A stretch of DNA of 30,792 bases from an uncultured Collinsella sp. (GCA_900756725.1 CAAELJ010000034.1:1-30792); one strand, 5' to 3'; shown: positions 22,174 through 30,542, numbered from the stretch's first letter. Notes: generated by a model from the letters alone, not told the origin. Made by a program: numbers and translations.

Positions 22174-22197
22174 GATTTTTTGGACGGTCGGAAAATC
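22174..22197. repeat. GATTTT...GGAC...AAAATC terminator-like repeat copy
   Basis: GATTTT (22174-22179) and AAAATC (22192-22197) flank a loop containing TTGGACGGTCGG. The same layout recurs at 30543-30581 and, enlarged, at 27300-27363. Confidence 0.5.
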
Positions 22198-22207
22198 CCT
22201 CAAATAA

Positions 22208-22241
22208 AAAACGGGGCCGGCCTTACGCCGAGCCCCGTTTT
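22208..22241 (-). terminator. Terminator of the PTS operon
   Basis: A 10-bp stem (22208-22217 and 22232-22241) with an inner CGGC/GCCG pair. TTTTTATTT continues on the minus strand, 45 nt after the IID stop codon. Confidence 0.9.
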
Positions 22242-22286
22242 CAAACGGTCAGTTAGTTATCCAACGCGCGAGCATAGCAGTCAACA

Positions 22287-23135
22287 TTACGCCGCCGCGA
22301 ACACTCCCAAGCCCGTTCCGATGATGCAGATTGCGAAGATGCCCAAGATGATCCAAATGGTCTTGACGCCCTTTTTATAGAGGGCAACGCAAGCGAACGT
22401 TGCCAGCAAGGGCAGCAGACCGGGGAAGATCGAATCGAACAGATCCTGCAGGACAATCTCCGAACCACCCACGTCAAAGGTCAAAGCCGTGGACAGCGAG
22501 ACCTGTGCCGCAATCATGGCGCCGATAACGGTCATTCCGAGAACACCGGCAGCATGCGTCATGCGAGACATAAGGTTGCTCTCTTCGGACTGCTGCAAAA
22601 ACTTGGTTCCCAAGTCGTAACCCAGATGGGCGGCGACGATACGCGTTGCAAAGTTAATCACGGAGTAGATGAGCGCGTACACGATGGGGCCGAGCGGGTT
22701 GCCCGTCGAAGCGATGCCAATACCAATGCCGGCGGCAACCACGCGGAACGTACCCCAGTAGAACGAATCGCCGATGCCGGAAAGCGGTCCCATAAGGCCG
22801 ACCTTCATGGCGTTAATCGAGGACGTGTCGAAGTTCTTATCGGCAGCCGCCTGCTCTTCCATCGAAACCGTTAGGCCGGCTACAAACGGAAGCACATGAG
22901 GCGTGATGTTAAAGAACTCGGTATGGCGATCGAGCGCCGCATAGTAATCGTCGTCGTTGGGATAGATCTTTCGCAGGGGCTTCTGAATGGTGTACATGAA
23001 GCCCATTGCCATCATCTTGTCGTACGACTGCGAGCACTGGCTCGTAAACTGGCGAAGGAACATGCTCCGATACATATCGGGAGTCATAATCGCGTCCTTC
23101 TTGGCCTCTTTGAGGTCGGTGTTCTGGATAGCCAT
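22287..23135 (-). CDS. Mannose-family PTS component IID
   Basis: 282-residue membrane protein, last gene of the operon. The N-terminal two-thirds carries IID features: the FLRQFTSQCSQSYDKMMAMG start, MGPLSGIGDSFYWGTFRV (a conserved IID segment) and DLGTKFLQQ. C-terminal hydrophobic helices follow. With IIC it forms the sugar channel of mannose/fructose/sorbose-type phosphotransferase systems. The ATG overlaps the IIC stop as TAATG, with GAGGAGG as ribosome-binding site. Substrate by context: an Amadori compound such as fructoselysine, because the operon includes an FrlB-like deglycase. Confidence 0.93.
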   Translation of the reverse strand: MAIQNTDLKEAKKDAIMTPDMYRSMFLRQFTSQCSQSYDKMMAMGFMYTIQKPLRKIYPNDDDYYAALDRHTEFFNITPHVLPFVAGLTVSMEEQAAADKNFDTSSINAMKVGLMGPLSGIGDSFYWGTFRVVAAGIGIGIASTGNPLGPIVYALIYSVINFATRIVAAHLGYDLGTKFLQQSEESNLMSRMTHAAGVLGMTVIGAMIAAQVSLSTALTFDVGGSEIVLQDLFDSIFPGLLPLLATFACVALYKKGVKTIWIILGIFAICIIGTGLGVFAAA

Positions 23136-23908
23136 TAGAAGTCCTCCTCTTCATCTGCAGCAACCGTCTGCGGACCGGACGAGCCCTCGCGGAAGGCCAG
23201 GAGCAGCGCGACGCAAATGGCAGCTGCGGCGACGCCGACCACGTCCATCTTGAGGTAGATGACCATAATGAAGCCCAGGAACAGCCAGGGAAGGAGCTTG
23301 TTATCGCCCATGGTCCTGATAAGAAGAGCGAAGCCGATGCAGACCATGACGCCGGACGCAACGTTGAGGCCGTCCATCACAAACTGCGGAATCGCGCTGA
23401 GCGCATTGTTGATAAGGTCGGCACCAAAGAACAGCGAGCCAAACACCAGCAGTGCAGACGGAATGCCAATCGACAGCGGCACGATGGTCAGATGGTACAG
23501 ATTCGCCTTGGCAAGATCGCGATTTGCCAGAGCGGTCTCAATCTTCTTGCAGGCAAAGGCACCCGGAACGGCGTAGCAGAAGTTGCGCCACACCTGAAGG
23601 AAGACGGAGACGGGAAGGGCGAGCGCGACGGCAGTTGCCGTGCCCGTACCCGTAATGACGGCAAACGCGCAGCCAAGCACGCCGGAGGCATAGACCTCGG
23701 GAGGAACCGCCGCGCCGACCATGATGGCGCCCATGAACATGGACTCCAAAGCAGCGCCGACGATAACGCCCTGCTGGACATCGCCAAGAATCAAGCCGAC
23801 AAACAGGCTCGTAAACAGCGGACGACCAAGCATCGTAATGCCAAATAATTGCTCGTCCATGGACGCAATAAATGCGACCAGTGCAACTAGAAGATACTGG
23901 ACAACCAT
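23135..23908 (-). CDS. Mannose-family PTS component IIC
   Basis: 257 residues from the ATG at 23908; a TTG at 23917 is the alternative but sits directly on the GGGG that would serve as its ribosome-binding site. Hydrophobic throughout, with the IIC start VALVAFIASMDEQLFGITML and GLILGDVQQGVIVGAALE, the family's conserved early loop. It forms the membrane channel with IID. The gene is separated from the deglycase gene by a hairpin-containing gap of 81 nt and overlaps the IID gene. The acidic end (ADEEEDF) is cytoplasmic. Confidence 0.93.
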   Translation of the reverse strand: MVVQYLLVALVAFIASMDEQLFGITMLGRPLFTSLFVGLILGDVQQGVIVGAALESMFMGAIMVGAAVPPEVYASGVLGCAFAVITGTGTATAVALALPVSVFLQVWRNFCYAVPGAFACKKIETALANRDLAKANLYHLTIVPLSIGIPSALLVFGSLFFGADLINNALSAIPQFVMDGLNVASGVMVCIGFALLIRTMGDNKLLPWLFLGFIMVIYLKMDVVGVAAAAICVALLLAFREGSSGPQTVAADEEEDF

Positions 23909-23929
23909 TTCGATCAACCCCAGAAACAG

Positions 23930-23968
23930 GTCTGCAGGCGAGGCATTCTGCGCAGCTCGCCTGCAGAC
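23930..23968 (-). other. Intercistronic hairpin between deglycase and IIC genes
   Basis: 13-bp perfect inverted repeat (23930-23942 and 23956-23968) with a 13-nt loop and no T-run. It is probably an mRNA processing or stability element that lets the soluble deglycase and the membrane subunits differ in amount. Confidence 0.65.
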
Positions 23969-23989
23969 AACCGCAGCAATTTGAGAGGA

Positions 23990-25024
23990 TTAGTAGTTCA
24001 TCTGGTGATAGTAACGACGCGTGGTGAGCGGGTGGTTACGGACGTGCTCGAGATGGCAGCTCAGACGCTCGGTGATGGTGTAGGTGACCATCGGGGAGAC
24101 GATCTTGCGGAACTCGGGGTCGCTGAACGGCAGCTCGACCTCGGCGGTGTCAAACTTGTTCACGCGGACGTTGACGCCCTTCTCGTCGGCGAGCATGTGA
24201 GTGAAGTTGTCCACGCGGTCCATGAGCTTACGGGTGTCGTCCTCGCCGTAGAGCATGATGAGGCTCGTGCCTTCCTCGCACAGCTCGATGGTGCCGTGGA
24301 AGAACTCGGCGGCGTGGATGGACTTGGTCTTGATCCACTGCATCTCCTCGAGGATGCACATGGCGTAGTCGTAGGCCTCACCCCAGAGCATGCCGGAGCC
24401 AATCACCATGTGGTAATCGGTGTCCTTGAAGTCCTCGGCCATGGCGGCGCAGCGCTCGTCCTGAGCGTCCTTGGCCTTGATGAGGTACGGAGCGATGTTG
24501 CCGAACTCTTCCATGAAGGTGTCGTACTTGGGGAAGGCGCCGGCGTTCTTGAGGAAGCGGGCGACCAGCGTGATCTGGTAGGTGTAGATGGCCTCGCACA
24601 GAACGTCGTCCTCGGCGAAGCTGAAGAACTTGTAATCGGCGTACTCGGTGGCCGGGGTGTTGTCGTTGGAGACATACATCAGCGTGCGGGCGCCCTGCTC
24701 CTGGCAGAACTTGGCAGCCTCAATGATCTCGGGGGTGGTGCCGGTACGGGTGGAGAAGACGCAGACAGAATCCTTGTTGAAGGTCTTGGGCGGGCAGGCG
24801 AGGAACTCTGCAGCGATCTCGCAGTGGACATCGACGTCGGCCGTGGTGGTCTCGACCCAATACTTCATCGGGAGCGTGTGGGCCCAGGTGCCGCCGCAGC
24901 CGATGAAGAAGATGTTGGAATAACCCTGCTCGCAGACCTCGTCCACGGCAGCCTCAATCTGAGGACGGAGAGCGAGGGCATCGCTCACAACCTTCTCGTA
25001 ACGAGGCTCATCGAAATTGAACAT
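23990..25024 (-). CDS. SIS-domain FrlB-like fructosamine-6-phosphate deglycase
   Basis: 344-residue cytosolic enzyme of the isomerising/deglycating SIS family. SIS half 1 has IGCGGTWAHT (41-50) and the phosphosugar-binding STRTGTTPE (91-99). Half 2 has AAEFFHGTIEL (238-248), matching the GEFRHG-type catalytic segment of FrlB with Glu240 and His243. The C-terminus NHPLTTRRYYHQMNY is close to FrlB ends. FrlB-type enzymes split fructoselysine-6-phosphate into glucose-6-phosphate and lysine. Some Collinsella are known to use fructoselysine. The start at 25024 has GGAG at 6 nt; its own promoter and an upstream terminator separate it from IIAB. The specific Amadori substrate (fructose- or glucose-amine) cannot be read from sequence. 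Confidence 0.85.
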   Translation of the reverse strand: MFNFDEPRYEKVVSDALALRPQIEAAVDEVCEQGYSNIFFIGCGGTWAHTLPMKYWVETTTADVDVHCEIAAEFLACPPKTFNKDSVCVFSTRTGTTPEIIEAAKFCQEQGARTLMYVSNDNTPATEYADYKFFSFAEDDVLCEAIYTYQITLVARFLKNAGAFPKYDTFMEEFGNIAPYLIKAKDAQDERCAAMAEDFKDTDYHMVIGSGMLWGEAYDYAMCILEEMQWIKTKSIHAAEFFHGTIELCEEGTSLIMLYGEDDTRKLMDRVDNFTHMLADEKGVNVRVNKFDTAEVELPFSDPEFRKIVSPMVTYTITERLSCHLEHVRNHPLTTRRYYHQMNY

Positions 25025-25074
25025 CCCTTACTCCTAACTCACTTGGATGAACCCTTCATTCATCCCATGACGTT

Positions 25075-25102
25075 ATAATACTTTATATAACTAACTATTC
25101 AA
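25075..25102 (-). promoter_or_regulatory. Promoter of the deglycase-IIC-IID unit
   Basis: Minus-strand TTGAAT (25097-25102), 16 nt, TATTAT (25075-25080), about 50 nt before the start codon and just after the IIAB terminator. An inverted pair GGATGAA/TTCATCC (25035-25055) in the leader could be a regulator site. Confidence 0.6.
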
Positions 25103-25136
25103 GAACTATTTCAGATTTTTTTGATTTTTCTTTAAT

Positions 25137-25167
25137 AAAAAGCCCGCCGATCAAATGATCGACGGGC
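25137..25167 (-). terminator. Terminator after the IIB gene
   Basis: GC-rich stem (25142-25153 with 25156-25167, one G-T pair) followed by TTTTT and further T-rich sequence on the minus strand, 52 nt after the IIB stop. It splits the PTS locus into two transcripts or limits read-through. Confidence 0.9.
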
Positions 25168-25218
25168 ATAGGCATAGAGCATTGGTTCAATAAATGCCGA
25201 GCATCAACGTGTTTCCGG

Positions 25219-25692
25219 CTAGAAAACGTCCTTGGCAAACACCTTAGCGTCATTGGGGACCTGACGGATTTCGATGGCCACGCCATCGCCCAGGAGCTCT
25301 TGGATATGCTCGGCATCTTTCTCGGTCGCAAAGATCGCAGGGGTCGGATGAAGCGTGGTCTCAGGGGTCTTTCGGGTTCCGCCCAGATTGATCTCTTTGA
25401 TGTCTTTGCAACCCTTAGCGAGACGATAGACATCTTCAATCGTCTCAGTGATGATAAACAGCGAATACTTGTCGGTAACGCCGCTGTTGAGCGCCTCGAT
25501 AGCAGCGTCAACATCCTTGATGACGAGTTTAACGCCGTTGGGGCGGGCGAGCCTCAAGGCCGCCTTCCTCATGTCGTCTTTTGCCACAGCATCGCTGGCA
25601 AGCAAGATGCAATCTACATCCAAAGCGTGAGTCCAGGACATGGCAACTTGGCCGTGAATCAGTCGGTAATCAACTCTCGTAAGCTTAATCAT
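25219..25692 (-). CDS. Mannose-family PTS component IIB
   Basis: 157 residues from the ATG at 25692; an ATG at 25701 lies directly on the GGAG and is less likely. The N-terminal motif RVDYRLIHGQV holds the phosphorylated His13 of mannose-type IIB proteins. Cytosolic; it carries phosphate from IIA to the incoming sugar at IIC/IID. It follows IIA by 71 nt, with a CCCTAGCTAGGG palindrome in the gap, and ends before a strong terminator. Confidence 0.93.
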   Translation of the reverse strand: MIKLTRVDYRLIHGQVAMSWTHALDVDCILLASDAVAKDDMRKAALRLARPNGVKLVIKDVDAAIEALNSGVTDKYSLFIITETIEDVYRLAKGCKDIKEINLGGTRKTPETTLHPTPAIFATEKDAEHIQELLGDGVAIEIRQVPNDAKVFAKDVF

Positions 25693-25763
25693 CGTTATCA
25701 TCTCCGCACGTGATAAGGGGAATGACAGGTGTGGCCCCTAGCTAGGGCTCGAACCAGAACTAA

Positions 25764-26183
25764 CTAGAACTCTTCTTCCTCGGCGCCGGCAAGCATGTCC
25801 GCCGCCTCGCAAAGCTGAATAAACGAACGCGATCCCTCGACCGCGGCTTTGGCCTTGTCCGCATCCAGGGAGTCCAGCTGTGTAACCATTTCCACCAGCA
25901 GCGGCAAGTTCATTCCAGCGATTAACGTAAACGATCCGTCGGTCTGCCTCTGAATGAATTCGTTGTTTACAGAGCCGCCAAAGATGTCAGTCACGACAAA
26001 CCAAGAGTCGGCAGGGTCCCTCGTCTCCATCCATGCATCAATCAACGCCGCGACGTCCCTTGAATCGTCATCGACATAGGCGCACAGGCACTCGATTCGG
26101 TCGTTGGTGCCCATCAGAATCTCCAGAGAGCTTTTCATGCCTTGGGCGAGATAACCATGACTCGCTAGCAATATCTTATTCAT
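25764..26183 (-). CDS. Mannose-family PTS component IIA
   Basis: 139-residue cytosolic phosphocarrier. ILLASHGYLAQGM near the start contains the phosphorylated His9 of the EIIA-Man fold, and VTDIFGGSVNNEF (about 72-84) matches the conserved GGS region. It accepts phosphate from HPr and passes it to IIB. The start at 26183 has GGAG at 4 nt. First structural gene after the gntR regulator, with a 135-bp gap that contains a candidate promoter. Confidence 0.92.
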   Translation of the reverse strand: MNKILLASHGYLAQGMKSSLEILMGTNDRIECLCAYVDDDSRDVAALIDAWMETRDPADSWFVVTDIFGGSVNNEFIQRQTDGSFTLIAGMNLPLLVEMVTQLDSLDADKAKAAVEGSRSFIQLCEAADMLAGAEEEEF

Positions 26184-26207
26184 AGTTCTCCAATACCAAT
26201 AGGACGT

Positions 26208-26238
26208 ACTATATTGTCATAACAAAGTATATTAGCAA
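26208..26238 (-). promoter_or_regulatory. Weak promoter candidate for IIA-IIB
   Basis: Minus-strand TTGCTA (26233-26238), 19 nt, TATAGT (26208-26213). The spacing is wide. The AT-rich block shares GTAT(A)TTA-like words with the regions before gntR and the deglycase gene, so a GntR operator may lie here. Confidence 0.3.
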
Positions 26239-26285
26239 TCTACCCTACGTGGTGTGTCTATTTTCCAAATCCGCGAACGGTAACA

Positions 26286-26307
26286 ATTGGTCGGTAAATC
26301 GACCAAT
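26286..26307 (-). terminator. Possible gntR terminator or operator
   Basis: Perfect 8-bp inverted repeat (26286-26293 and 26300-26307), 11 nt after the gntR stop. Only a short TTGTT follows, so it is a weak terminator or a regulator-binding dyad. Confidence 0.45.
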
Positions 26308-26318
26308 CTATCGCTAAT

Positions 26319-27032
26319 TTACAAATAGAACTTCAGTCGCTCGGTGCAGTACACCTGACGGGAGATGAAAAGCGGCTCGCCACTTGGGGCATAACGTCTA
26401 TCGACAAACAGAAGCAGCGAAGAGTCCAGCTCCACGTTAAGGTATGCCGCCTCGAGCTCGCTCGCATAGCAGACCTCGAGCGTACGCGTGTTGGGACCCA
26501 TCTTGATCCCCTGGCGATCGAGTACCGCCATCAGCGAATCATCGAGGGACTCATGCTCCAAAAAAGAAAGCGCAGCGGAATAGCTATTGGTTTCCAGCAT
26601 CGTGGGCTTGCCATCCACAAGGCGCAGACGACGGCTACGCAATACCTTTTGGGTATCGTCTACGCCCAGGAACTTCGCGTCTCGCAGACTTGGGAAGTCC
26701 CAGCCCATTTCGAGAACCCTGGTAGACGCCTGTTTGCCCGCAAGCTGGCACGAATGGGTAAAGCTCTCACGGTCGTCCGCGGCATACATCTGCGTGTCCG
26801 ACGAAACGAACGTGCCCTTGCCGCGGGCCCTCTCAACAAGCCCAGCATCTTCCATTTCTTTAATTGCGGAGCGAACCGTTATTCGGCTCACGCCAAATTG
26901 CTCGATAAGCTCCGCCTCGGTCGGAAGCTTATCTCCCGGGCGGTACGTGCCGTTGGCGATTGAATCAGAAAGCGCACGAACAATCTGTTTGTACAGGGGG
27001 ATAACGCTATTTGCCTCAACCATATCAACCAT
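26319..27032 (-). CDS. GntR-family (HutC subfamily) transcriptional regulator
   Basis: 237 residues. A winged helix-turn-helix at about 10-75 (IPLYKQIVRALSDSIANG, LPTEAELIEQFGVSRITVR, ARGKGTFVS) is followed by a UTRA-type effector domain (about 90-237) that in this subfamily binds a phosphosugar or amino-acid-like ligand. It is the likely repressor of the adjacent PTS/deglycase genes, relieved by the phosphorylated Amadori substrate (inference from position). Two ATGs are possible: 27032 (ribosome-binding site AAAGG one base away) and 27023 (ten bases away); the longer one is given. Confidence 0.9.
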   Translation of the reverse strand: MVDMVEANSVIPLYKQIVRALSDSIANGTYRPGDKLPTEAELIEQFGVSRITVRSAIKEMEDAGLVERARGKGTFVSSDTQMYAADDRESFTHSCQLAGKQASTRVLEMGWDFPSLRDAKFLGVDDTQKVLRSRRLRLVDGKPTMLETNSYSAALSFLEHESLDDSLMAVLDRQGIKMGPNTRTLEVCYASELEAAYLNVELDSSLLLFVDRRYAPSGEPLFISRQVYCTERLKFYL

Positions 27033-27073
27033 ACCTTTACAAGGAATCAGCAGCCTATAGATAAATGACTTAT

Positions 27074-27079
27074 ATTGTA
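27074..27079 (-). promoter_or_regulatory. Candidate -10 box of gntR
   Basis: TACAAT on the minus strand, about 42 nt before the start codon, inside a TTATATTGTATTAG stretch. No good -35 was found, as is common for regulated promoters. Confidence 0.35.
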
Positions 27080-27239
27080 TTAGAACTTTTTAGCACTCCA
27101 CGCCATTTCCTATAATGTTTTAGCAAACGAGGGGTTATTTTGCGTAAGCGGTGTAGAGTCCATCCATTTCCGCATACAGCTTCAATCTGATGGCGGTATA
27201 TGCATCCGATAAGCCGATTGATTTTTATCTTCTACCTGT

Positions 27240-27275
27240 CTCACATTCATCCCTCGTCGTAGAGATGAATGTGAG
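27240..27275. repeat. Hairpin upstream of the M16 gene
   Basis: 11-bp perfect inverted repeat (27240-27250 and 27265-27275), followed by GTGAGAGATACG, resembling the arrangement at 22106-22160. Confidence 0.65.
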
Positions 27276-27299
27276 GTGAGAGATACGTACTTGACGCGC

Positions 27300-27414
27300 G
27301 AGCGTGGATATTTGGACGGTTTTTGGGCTTTTGGCGGCCGATTTCGTCCGAAAATCCACGCTCATGCGGCAGACGTCCGAATTTCCACGCTCGTGTGCCA
27401 GAAAATCCACGCTC
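27300..27414. repeat. Inverted and direct repeats with TCCACGCTC core
   Basis: Segments 27300-27318 and 27345-27363 are inverted copies (17 of 19 positions). The core TCCACGCTC is then repeated directly at 27355, 27384 and 27406, each in an AA(A/T)TTCCACGCTC-like unit ending near GGCAGA or GCCAGA. The leader of the M16 gene is thus repeat-rich; it may be a terminator for incoming transcription or a regulator-binding array. Confidence 0.75.
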
Positions 27415-27424
27415 ATCCGGCAGA

Positions 27425-27452
27425 TTGGTCGAAGGCCCCATATGGGTATACT
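27425..27452 (+). promoter_or_regulatory. Candidate promoter of the M16 peptidase gene
   Basis: TATACT at 27447-27452 with a weak TTGGTC at 27425-27430 (16-nt spacing), about 50 nt before the start codon and just after the repeats. Confidence 0.45.
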
Positions 27453-27504
27453 CTCGAGGATTCGACTCGATTCGCCCCCGCTGGGGCGCCAAAGGAGACT
27501 GCAT

Positions 27505-30500
27505 ATGCCCACTACCTCAACCGACCCGCGCGCCGCTGCTGCCGCGCTGCTGGTGCCCGGCACCACCTGCCATGGCTTTGCCGTCGAACGCCGCGAGACC
27601 GTGCCCGAGCTCGACGCAGACGCTTACGTGCTGCGCCACGCCGCCTCGGGCGCTCGCCTGCTGTACCTGGCGTGCGACGACGAAAACAAGGCCTTTGCCA
27701 TTGGCTTTAAGACGCCGCCGGCCGATTCCACCGGCGTGTTCCATATTCTTGAGCACTCGGTGCTGTGCGGATCGGCCAAGTTTCCCGTCAAGGAGCCGTT
27801 TGTCGATCTGATCAAGAGCTCCATGCAGACGTTCCTCAACGCCATGACCTACCCCGACAAGACCATCTACCCCGTTGCCACCACCAACGAGCAGGATCTG
27901 TACAACCTGATGGACGTGTACCTGGACGCGGTGTTCAACCCTGCCATCTATACCAAGCCCACCATTTTTGAGCAGGAGGGCTGGCACTACGAGCTGGACC
28001 TGCCGGAGGGCGCTGGCGGCGAAGGCAGCGCCGCCAGCCTGCGCGAGGGCAAGTTGCGCTATAACGGCGTGGTGTTCAACGAGATGAAGGGCGCGTTGTC
28101 CGACCCCATGAGCGTGCTGGACGACGCCGTCAACGCCGCGCTCTATCCCGACACCGCCTATGCGCACGAGAGCGGCGGCGACCCACGCGCGATTCCCGCG
28201 CTCACCTACGAGCAGTTCCTGGATACGCACGCGCGCCACTACAATCCTTCCAACTCTTATATAACGCTCTACGGCGACCTAGATGTGGACCGCGCGCTGG
28301 CGTTTTTGGACGAGCGTTATCTGTCGCAGCCGAGTGCCGCGAGCCGCCGCATGGACGCTGCCGTTGCCGCCGGTGAGGACCCGTCCACGCTGGCACCCAA
28401 TCCGCTGGGCGTGCAGGCACCCGTGACCTGCGAGTACAAGCGCGTCGAGATGGCCACCACGCCCGAGAACGCCCTGGTAGGCCTGGGCCTGGTGCTGGGA
28501 TCAGCGCTCGACCGCAAGCGCACGATCGCGGCGGACATCCTGTTCGAAGCGCTACTGGGCTCCAACGAAGCGCCGGTTAAGAAGGCCATTCTGGCCGCCG
28601 GCCTGGGCGGCAACGTAGTGAGCTACACCGCGGCCGAGAGCCTGCAGCCCTACGAGCTCATCATGCTGCAAAACGCGCAGCCCGGCGTGGCGCGCGAGCT
28701 GCGCCGCGTGTTCCAGGACGCCTGCCGCGACCTGTGCGAGCACGGCGTTCCGCGCGAGCGCCTGGAAGCCATCATCAGCAGCAACGAATACGACCTGCGC
28801 CAGCGCGACTACGGTATCGCCGACGGCGTGGCCATTGCGTGCGACGCGCTGAGCACCTGGCTCTACAATGACGACGCCGCGACGCTGGCGCTCAAGTACG
28901 GCCCGGTGTACGAGGAGCTGCGCGACGACCTGGACGGCAGCTACTTTGAGGACCTGCTGCGCGAGCTGGTGCTGGAAAACGACCACATGGCACTGGTCGA
29001 GCTGGTGCCGGTGGACGCCGCCGAGGGCGCAGAGGGTGCCGAGGCCGCTGAGCTGGCAGCCAAGCGCGACGCCATGACCGATGCCGAGCTGGCCGACGTG
29101 GTCGAGCGCACGGCTGCGCTGCGTGCCGCGCAGGAGGCCGAGGACACGCCCGAGGACAAGGCCACGCTGCCGCGCCTGCGCGTGTCCGACATTGGCGAGG
29201 CGCGCCCCGAGCCGCCGCTGGTCGTAGACACGACCGCGCCCATCCCCTGCCTGCGCCACGGCATCCCCACCAACCGCCTGGCCTACGCCATGCAGTATTT
29301 CGACCTGAGCTGCGTCGCATTTGAGGACCTGCCCTATGTGACGCTGCTCTGCCGCCTGCTCAAACAACTGCCCACGAGCGAGCACTCGGCCGAGGAACTC
29401 GACAATCTGCTCGCCGGCAAGCTGGGCTTTTTGAGCTTTACGACCGAGGTCATGACGCAGCCCGACGTGGACGGCGTGCGCCCCTACCTGCTGGTGAGCG
29501 CCGGCGCCCTGTCCGAAAAGATCGACGCGCTGGCGAGCCTGCCGCGCGAGGTGTGGTCGAGCACGCTTTTGCTCGATGCCGACGCCGACCGCGTGCGCGA
29601 CGTGCTCACGCAGATTCGCATTGGGCTTGAGCAGGGCTTTATCAACAACGGTCACTCGGCGGCGCTCGGTCGCGCGATGAGCTACAGCTCGCCTTCGGCC
29701 GTGGTGCGCGAGCAGCTTTCGGGCGTGGACTTCTACCTGTTCCTGCGCGATCTGCTCGAGCACTTTGACGAGCGACTGGACAATCTGCGCGCCAAGCTTG
29801 CCGAGCTGGCAGACCGCATCTTTGTGGCCGACGGCTGCCTGGCGAGCTTTACCGGCAGCGACGAGGACTTTGACACGTACTGGGATGCCGCGGGCGACCT
29901 GGGGCTGGGTGCGGGCGACGGTGCCGGCCGCGACGCGCTCGCGGTGCCGGCGCCGTGCGACCGCCACGAGGCTTTCGTGATCCCCAGCGACATCTGCTTT
30001 GCCGCGCGTGCGTGCGATCCGCGTCGCCTGGGCATTGACGTGACAGGCGCTTGGGCCGTGGCTGCCAACGCGCTCTCCTACGATTACCTGTGGAACGAGA
30101 TTCGCGTGAAGGGCGGTGCATACGGCTGCGGATTCCGCGCAGCCGGCGAGCGCCAGACGGCGTTCTACACCTACCGCGACCCGGCGATCGACCCTTCGAT
30201 TGAGCGCGTGGAGCGCGCAGGCGCATGGCTCGGCAGCTTTGAGCCCGACGAGGCCGCCTTCGAGGGCTTTATCGTGAGCTGCGTGAGCGGCATGGACGCG
30301 CCGGTGAAGCCGTACGCGCTCACCAAGCGCCGCAACACGACCTACCTTGCCGGGCTCGATCCGCACGCGCGCGAGGAGCGTCGCGCCCAGATGCTCGCCG
30401 CCACGCCCGGTGAGCTGCGCTCGCTCGGCGCCGACGTGACGCGCATCGCAGCCGAGTCGCCGACCTGCGTCTTTGGCGGCCGAGACGTCATCGCCAAGAG

Positions 30501-30537
30501 CAACGCCAACTTCAACATAGTCGACCTGTTCGCTTAA
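27505..30537 (+). CDS. M16C-family zinc metallopeptidase (presequence-protease-like)
   Basis: 1010 residues from the ATG at 27505, chosen because AAAGGAG lies 7 nt upstream; longer in-frame readings run through the repeats and look non-coding. The inverted zinc motif HILEH (His80, Glu83, His84) is followed by the likely third ligand Glu193 in FNEMKGALSDP. The C-terminal half has the RxxxY-type substrate segment (IRVKGGAYGCGFR). Length and the LEHSVLCGS context match the M16C subfamily (PreP, falcilysin), two fused halves that close around short unstructured peptides. No signal peptide, so it is cytosolic. It probably recycles peptides; whether it clears cleaved signal peptides is untested. 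It is monocistronic, with its own terminator. Confidence 0.94.
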   Translation: MPTTSTDPRAAAAALLVPGTTCHGFAVERRETVPELDADAYVLRHAASGARLLYLACDDENKAFAIGFKTPPADSTGVFHILEHSVLCGSAKFPVKEPFVDLIKSSMQTFLNAMTYPDKTIYPVATTNEQDLYNLMDVYLDAVFNPAIYTKPTIFEQEGWHYELDLPEGAGGEGSAASLREGKLRYNGVVFNEMKGALSDPMSVLDDAVNAALYPDTAYAHESGGDPRAIPALTYEQFLDTHARHYNPSNSYITLYGDLDVDRALAFLDERYLSQPSAASRRMDAAVAAGEDPSTLAPNPLGVQAPVTCEYKRVEMATTPENALVGLGLVLGSALDRKRTIAADILFEALLGSNEAPVKKAILAAGLGGNVVSYTAAESLQPYELIMLQNAQPGVARELRRVFQDACRDLCEHGVPRERLEAIISSNEYDLRQRDYGIADGVAIACDALSTWLYNDDAATLALKYGPVYEELRDDLDGSYFEDLLRELVLENDHMALVELVPVDAAEGAEGAEAAELAAKRDAMTDAELADVVERTAALRAAQEAEDTPEDKATLPRLRVSDIGEARPEPPLVVDTTAPIPCLRHGIPTNRLAYAMQYFDLSCVAFEDLPYVTLLCRLLKQLPTSEHSAEELDNLLAGKLGFLSFTTEVMTQPDVDGVRPYLLVSAGALSEKIDALASLPREVWSSTLLLDADADRVRDVLTQIRIGLEQGFINNGHSAALGRAMSYSSPSAVVREQLSGVDFYLFLRDLLEHFDERLDNLRAKLAELADRIFVADGCLASFTGSDEDFDTYWDAAGDLGLGAGDGAGRDALAVPAPCDRHEAFVIPSDICFAARACDPRRLGIDVTGAWAVAANALSYDYLWNEIRVKGGAYGCGFRAAGERQTAFYTYRDPAIDPSIERVERAGAWLGSFEPDEAAFEGFIVSCVSGMDAPVKPYALTKRRNTTYLAGLDPHAREERRAQMLAATPGELRSLGADVTRIAAESPTCVFGGRDVIAKSNANFNIVDLFA

Positions 30538-30542
30538 CGCAC

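Noticed and set aside
25035..27090. Common GntR operator across three upstream regions
   Set aside because: Shared GTAT(A)TTA-like words occur in AT-rich promoters but no single well-conserved palindrome links all three, so it is not called as a feature.
28552..30366. Long minus-strand frame opposite the M16 peptidase gene
   Set aside because: Codon shadow of the high-GC peptidase gene, with no motif of its own.
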